Source: Bacteroidales bacterium (GTDB lineage: Bacteria > Bacteroidota > Bacteroidia > Bacteroidales > ML635J-15). Taken from it: a stretch of 64,000 nt of DNA. Position 1 is the first letter of the stretch, and every line of letters starts with the position of its first letter. The notes beneath the pieces are model-generated. The model was not told the origin of the DNA. It saw only the letters and a program-made list of their open reading frames with translations, and made no database searches. The position numbers were made by a program, and so were the translations under genes. Of the stretch, positions 59,552 to 64,000 are shown piece by piece. The DNA is taken from contig JAGCDJ010000037.1 in NCBI GenBank assembly GCA_017651185.1, positions 1 through 64,000 of the forward strand, in the 5' to 3' direction.

Positions 59552-61552
59552 ATGTTCAGAAGAGTCGCTCTTATAGTTTCTTTGGTTGCAGCGTCATTCG
59601 CTTCTTATTCGCAAGGCGATGTCGTCTGTGGGCGTCCTGTAATCAAGTTCTATAATTTGCAGGAGGAGGTTTACGCTGGCGAAGAATCTTCGTTTATCGC
59701 AAGGATTCTGTCGCATGGATATGTCGATACCTTGTGCGCAGTAGATTATGTTATCTATCGTGACGAACAACCAATTACAAATGTTTCTAACTATGGAACT
59801 GCAAGTTTCTCTGTAAGGAAAAATGGAAGTTCTTACGAGAATGTAAATATTACGGCTGGTTCTGGACGTCTAGGTTTCCGTTATTTGATGTTCGATATAT
59901 ATGCGGCAACCCTTGGCATTTTCGATGGGTATTGCCCGGGTGTATACAATCCCGATAATCCGAATGGAGGACGAAATCGTCCGTTTACTTTTACCTTTAG
60001 GATTGACGACTACGGTTTGTATAGGATTCACCTTACTATATCTCTTTGCAGTAATGCGGGAAACGATATCTATCAGAGTTTTACAAGTGTAGCCGATGAG
60101 GCGGGATGCTGTGATTCCAATACTCACAGCGATAGGTCGTCGGGAACGTGCAGCAATCCTGTTGCAATATACGAGTGCGATGTTGTTTTCAATGTGGTGT
60201 CGACCAAGATTTTGGTGCAACCGCAAGGTGCGCTGGTGTGCAGTGGCGAAAGTGTTCCGATGTCGGTGTCGGCACAGACAAATCTGGGAAGTGAACTTCA
60301 GTACCAGTGGTATAAGGACGGCGAGCCATTGCCTGGTGAAACCGCGCCTGATTTTGTTGCAACCGACGAGGGCGTGTATTATTGTGCAATAGATGATGGT
60401 CGCGAAATCCGTCAAACCGACGATGCTGTTGTCTCTTACCGCAGGGTTGATGTCGATACTGTCAGGTATATTTGCAACGGTACGAATAGTTTGGAAATCG
60501 TGATGCCTGAATGCGATTCGTATTTGTGGCAGGACGGTACTACTGATGCTGCAATTACGGTGGGAGAATATGGAACTTATCGCGTTACTTTGACAAATGC
60601 TGGTTGTTTGTTTGAAAAGGAGATTGTTGTATCGGAGTCGCCCGATTATGATTTGATAGCGGAAAATTCTGTAAGTTTTTGTTACAATGATACTTTGTCG
60701 GTGCAACTTGTTGCTGGCAATTTTTATGATATAGTATGGAATGAAAATCCGGAATGCAACCAGAATCCGTTAGTAATACGGGAAAGCGGCACATATACTG
60801 TAGTGGCTTATGAGGGAGGTTGCCTGTTTGCGGATACTCTGGTGGCTGTGCGTGGCGAAAATGTAAACCTTGTGGCAGAAGATACGATTAGCCATTGCTA
60901 CGGAGGTCTTTTAGTGGGACTTTCTGTCGATAATGCAACAAATATAGTATGGTGCGAAGGTTTGGTTGAAGGAGATTCTATTTATATTGGTTCACAGCTT
61001 GCGTATTATGATGTTACAGCCGATGTTGATGGGTGTACATATAATGATAGTTTTGTCGAAATAGGAGATGGTTATCCTAATACGGGATTGAATAATGCAT
61101 ATTCGTACGAGATACATAATGTTGATACTGTAATTACTATTGTCGCCAATGAGGGGTTTGACTATTTGTGGAGTAACGGAAGCACCGAAAGTTATTTCGC
61201 CATATCCTGCGATACTATTGAATTACCGTATTCGGAAGAGGTATCTTTGGCGTTCACATCGGAAATGGGGTGTGAGTATAATGAAAGTTTTATCCTGACA
61301 ATAACTCTTACAGACAATGTGCCTAGTTTTGAGCGTCAAGCATGGAGTGTTGTGCCTAATCCTAGCGATGGCAGGTTTAGAGTCGTTGGCGAAACATTCG
61401 ATAGGGCAGAGTTGTGTGCCGCTGACGGACGTATGGTTTGTGTCGTCGAGGATGAGAATTGTGAATTCGGGAAATTATCTGCTGGACTATATTATATAAA
61501 GGTATATTCAGGAGAAAAATATGAAATCTTAAGGATTTCCATTGTGAAATAA
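59552..61552 (+). CDS. T9SS-sorted surface protein with novel N-terminal domain and Ig-like repeats
   Basis: The 666-residue protein has a signal peptide (ASFASYSQG). A domain of about 130-180 residues (30-215) is shared with the next gene; its signatures are VDTLCAVDY, TAGSGRL, TLGIFD, NRPFTFTF and TCSNPVA. An Ig-like domain follows (about 218-300; LQYQWYKDGEPLPGE, DEGVYYCAI) and then four shorter repeats ending in GCLF or GC. The type A sorting domain starts near 585 (SVVPNPSDGRFRVVG, GLYYIKVYSGEKY). It is likely a cell-surface protein. It starts 11 bases after the peptidase gene and is probably co-transcribed with it. Confidence 0.88.
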   Translation: MFRRVALIVSLVAASFASYSQGDVVCGRPVIKFYNLQEEVYAGEESSFIARILSHGYVDTLCAVDYVIYRDEQPITNVSNYGTASFSVRKNGSSYENVNITAGSGRLGFRYLMFDIYAATLGIFDGYCPGVYNPDNPNGGRNRPFTFTFRIDDYGLYRIHLTISLCSNAGNDIYQSFTSVADEAGCCDSNTHSDRSSGTCSNPVAIYECDVVFNVVSTKILVQPQGALVCSGESVPMSVSAQTNLGSELQYQWYKDGEPLPGETAPDFVATDEGVYYCAIDDGREIRQTDDAVVSYRRVDVDTVRYICNGTNSLEIVMPECDSYLWQDGTTDAAITVGEYGTYRVTLTNAGCLFEKEIVVSESPDYDLIAENSVSFCYNDTLSVQLVAGNFYDIVWNENPECNQNPLVIRESGTYTVVAYEGGCLFADTLVAVRGENVNLVAEDTISHCYGGLLVGLSVDNATNIVWCEGLVEGDSIYIGSQLAYYDVTADVDGCTYNDSFVEIGDGYPNTGLNNAYSYEIHNVDTVITIVANEGFDYLWSNGSTESYFAISCDTIELPYSEEVSLAFTSEMGCEYNESFILTITLTDNVPSFERQAWSVVPNPSDGRFRVVGETFDRAELCAADGRMVCVVEDENCEFGKLSAGLYYIKVYSGEKYEILRISIVK

Positions 61553-61828
61553 ACCATGTAATGTCCTTACTATTAACATAATCGTGCAGAATGGTTAATA
61601 ATTTTTTTGCATTGATTGAATAAGATTTTTTTTTTTCAATAAAAAGTATTTTCTTTGTCTGGTTTTTTGTATTAAAGGCAAGTGTAACCTTTTTGCAGAA
61701 GATTGTGGTTATAAATTTATGTATAACAGGAATTTAGAACATAATTGTAAATTAAGTACGAACGTGCATTTAACCGAGGACGGTGCGCGTTTTCAAGGAA
61801 TTTATGTCTTCGATTTTTCAGAACAGTT

Positions 61829-64000
61829 ATGAGAAGAAGTTTTATTTTGATTTGCGTGGCATTGTTAATATCAATGTTTGCCAATGCCCAGTCTCCTACG
61901 ATTACTTTCAGTAATTTAGCAGACAAGTATGCACCAGGGTTCCCTGCAGATGTATTCGTGCGTCTGAACTCCAATGGTGGCAATATCGACCAGTTGTGTA
62001 TGCTTCGCTACGAGGTTAAGAGAAACGGAGTTGCGGTTGAGAATGTTGAAGATTTCGGTTCCGTGCGCTATGGTGTGCGTCTTGTTGGTGACAGCATTAT
62101 TTACCGCGATGTTACAAATGGTAGCGGATTCGTATCGATTTCTGTTACATACGACGGTGTTGACTACAATGTTAATGCTTTCTCCCTTGGCATATTTGAC
62201 AGCAATCCATGTGTAAACAGAAACCGTCCTGTAGAAATTTGGACAAAGTTCGACAGCATTGGTACTTATACAATCGACTTTGAATTGTATGAAGCAACCG
62301 TAGAGAATGACGCTTTTGTTTTGGCGACAGGTACTACATTTGTTGACTGCAATTCTGAAGAGCACAGTGATGCAATAGTTGCTCCTGACCATGCACAGCA
62401 GGGTGCATTGCTTGTTTCGGGAACCGAGACTGTAAATGTTGTTCCGTCGTATGCAATAACTTTTGTTGGTCTCGACGATGATGATGTTGTTACTGCATTG
62501 CCTCCTGCAAGAGTTGATTCAATCATGCAGGGTGATGACTATGTGTTCAGCATCGAACCATCTGCTTGTCACGTTATAGCATCTGTGGCATTAGGCGAGG
62601 AGACTTTGACCGCTTCCGAAGGTATGTATACAATTGCAAACATCCAGTCGGATACAACGATCACTGTAACATTTGAGACTATTAAGTATGCTTTGGAAAT
62701 AACTGCTGGTGAAAATGGTAGTGTGGCTGAGGCAGAAGTGGAAGTTGATTGCGGAACTGATTACACGGTTACTTTCATTCCAGAATCGGGTTATAAGTTG
62801 AGTTCTGTTTCACTCGATGGCGAAGCTGTTACAGAGGGTATAAGTGGAAATACCTACACATTGAGAGGCGTTGTTGCTAATCATACGATTCACGGTGAAT
62901 TTGTTGAATTAAGAGGTCCGTATGTTGAGTATGTTGGACTTTCGCAGAGCTATGAGGTTGGTGATACAATCGATTTCTCGATGAAAATGCATTCAAATTG
63001 TATGCTTGACAACCTTTGCGCTGTAGGTTACGAACTTAGATATTGGAATACTGATACAACTAGCATTGTTCTTTCGGATGCTACAAGATACGGCGTGTTC
63101 TCGTATGTTGTTAATGTAACTGATGAAGATTTCGTTTCCAATTCAATTACAAATGGTAGCGGAATGTTGAACTATGCATTGGAACTTGAAAATGCAACAT
63201 TTGAGAATGTTGGCGCATTTACACTCGGTCTTTTCGATGAGGTTGCAGGTAGGGATGGTTCAGTTGACTATACCATGATGTTCACGACTGCTGGTAAATA
63301 TGAGTTCAAGACCACTTTGTATACTTGTGCAAATGGTGGTGACGCAACTGGTACTAGTTATACTGCTTCAGCATGTGATGATATGACACACTATGACAGG
63401 GTAGCAGAAACATGTTCAAATCCTGTTGCTGTTAACGAATTGGTTGGTGAAATAAACGTTACTGGTGCAACAATCCATACAATTACAACTACCGTACTTG
63501 GCGGTCACGGAACAGTTGATCCAGAAGGAACAGTTGTTGTTGAGGCAGGTGTAAGACGCGAGATTGTATTTATTCCAGATGAATATTATGCATTGGATAC
63601 CGTTATGGTAAACGGAATGATGAAGTATCCGGCAATCTCTACTGTAGAATATGTAATTGATAATGTTTATACTATCGATAGCGTAACAGAAAATTACAAT
63701 ATAACTGTAAAGTATAAAGATGTTAGACCGTATTACAATGTTCATGTAGAGGTAACAACTGCAGGTGGTGACGTTACACCAAAGGACACTTCGGTGGTTG
63801 TTGGTTCTGACGTTACTCTTACTGTAAGACCTCATGATGGTTTCCATATTTCACAACTTGACATTGATGGTAACCTTATTGCAAACTATGCATCAACTGA
63901 AATTACATTCCGTGATATACATGAAGATCACAATGTTACTATTTCGTTCTTCCCCAACTCTGTTGAGGACGAAGTATTCGCAGGTTTGAGCATCTACCCT
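61829..64000 (+). CDS. T9SS-sorted surface protein with two novel domains and InlB-type repeats, 3' truncated
   Basis: The frame starts at the ATG at 61829 and stays open for 724 codons to the window edge. It has a signal peptide (SMFANAQS). Copy 1 of the domain shared with the preceding gene is at about 25-160 (IDQLCMLRY, TNGSGF, SLGIFD, RNRPVE). Two divergent InlB B-repeat-like units follow at about 207-284 and 286-360. Copy 2 of the shared domain is at about 363-535 (LDNLCAVGY, TNGSGML, TLGLFD, TCSNPVA). Two more InlB-type units lie at about 551-630 and 635-709. The last visible residues (VEDEVFAGLSIYP) begin a type A sorting domain, so only about 70 residues should be missing. No stop codon is seen in the window. 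Confidence 0.88.
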   Translation, partial: MRRSFILICVALLISMFANAQSPTITFSNLADKYAPGFPADVFVRLNSNGGNIDQLCMLRYEVKRNGVAVENVEDFGSVRYGVRLVGDSIIYRDVTNGSGFVSISVTYDGVDYNVNAFSLGIFDSNPCVNRNRPVEIWTKFDSIGTYTIDFELYEATVENDAFVLATGTTFVDCNSEEHSDAIVAPDHAQQGALLVSGTETVNVVPSYAITFVGLDDDDVVTALPPARVDSIMQGDDYVFSIEPSACHVIASVALGEETLTASEGMYTIANIQSDTTITVTFETIKYALEITAGENGSVAEAEVEVDCGTDYTVTFIPESGYKLSSVSLDGEAVTEGISGNTYTLRGVVANHTIHGEFVELRGPYVEYVGLSQSYEVGDTIDFSMKMHSNCMLDNLCAVGYELRYWNTDTTSIVLSDATRYGVFSYVVNVTDEDFVSNSITNGSGMLNYALELENATFENVGAFTLGLFDEVAGRDGSVDYTMMFTTAGKYEFKTTLYTCANGGDATGTSYTASACDDMTHYDRVAETCSNPVAVNELVGEINVTGATIHTITTTVLGGHGTVDPEGTVVVEAGVRREIVFIPDEYYALDTVMVNGMMKYPAISTVEYVIDNVYTIDSVTENYNITVKYKDVRPYYNVHVEVTTAGGDVTPKDTSVVVGSDVTLTVRPHDGFHISQLDIDGNLIANYASTEITFRDIHEDHNVTISFFPNSVEDEVFAGLSIYP

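Noticed and set aside
59870..60706. 278-residue open frame on the minus strand
   Set aside because: Antisense to a T9SS protein with signal peptide and sorting domain; no recognisable domain.
61576..61606. Terminator after the T9SS protein at 59552
   Set aside because: The possible stem (TATTAAC/GTTAATA) is only seven AT-rich pairs with a 16-base loop. The T run nearby may be chance in an AT-rich spacer. The rest of 61553-61828 shows no gene and no clear promoter.
1..64000. tRNA or rRNA genes, IS elements or prophage
   Set aside because: Reading the spacers on both strands I found no cloverleaf with a TTCGANNC loop, no rRNA sequence, no transposase or integrase frame and no phage structural gene. 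A covariance-model scan would be needed to exclude small RNAs.

Overview
The window is 64 kb of a Bacteroidota chromosome, most likely an anaerobic member of the order Bacteroidales. The evidence is direct. Five proteins end in, or run into, a type IX secretion (T9SS) sorting domain, and a PorP/SprF-family protein is present. Promoters have the Bacteroidota form TTG-N18/20-TAnnTTTG, and start codons lack Shine-Dalgarno sequences. Families typical of the phylum recur: a CCDC81-type HU/SPOR protein, WbqC, DUF4924, and a hemerythrin/LuxR pair. A HydE gene implies [FeFe]-hydrogenase metabolism. I see no rRNA, tRNA, CRISPR array, phage or insertion sequence. The genus cannot be named from this sequence alone.

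Layout. 1-7020: the end of a glycine-rich T9SS protein, an HU/SPOR protein, a minus-strand murB-mltG-lipoprotein cluster and a repeat-domain lipoprotein. 7040-10490: rpiB, a voltage-gated K+ channel with a zinc ribbon, a YqiA-like esterase and two exported proteins of unknown function. 10524-20584: a long minus-strand run with gaps of 3-26 bases or ATGA overlaps, reading wza, wzc (tyrosine kinase), wecA-like, mltD-like, uvrA, recF, a small exported protein and a HAD phosphatase. 20725-24029: a Ca2+/Na+ exchanger, a flippase, MarC and a small membrane protein. 24156-30178: an operon with a textbook promoter and terminator carrying dapB, lepB, a degenerate second signal peptidase, wbqC, lgt and a PatB-like C-S lyase.

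30180-42994: hydE; hemerythrin, LuxR-type regulator and a TPR/GT-C membrane protein; a double zinc-ribbon membrane protein; an M49-like peptidase lipoprotein; an LTA-synthase-like transferase; mnmE; and an AAA+/DUF4143 ATPase with a 33-bp tandem repeat upstream. 43347-47525: two paralogous adhesin-like T9SS proteins. 47766-55465: Crp/Fnr regulator, RlmD-type methyltransferase, DUF4924, HslR, an OmpA-domain exported protein, a TlpA-like thioredoxin and engB. 55504-64000: PorP/SprF, a small exported protein, dipeptidyl peptidase IV and two adjacent T9SS surface proteins. These two share a domain of about 130-180 residues that I do not recognise; the second protein runs off the window.

The main theme is envelope construction: peptidoglycan synthesis and trimming, lipoprotein maturation, signal peptide removal, exopolysaccharide assembly, and type IX export with its cargo. 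Housekeeping repair and tRNA/rRNA modification genes are interleaved. The most notable signals are the shared surface domain, the 33-bp tandem repeat beside an ATPase promoter, the signal-peptidase pseudoenzyme, and a LuxR regulator lacking its phospho-acceptor aspartate next to a hemerythrin.
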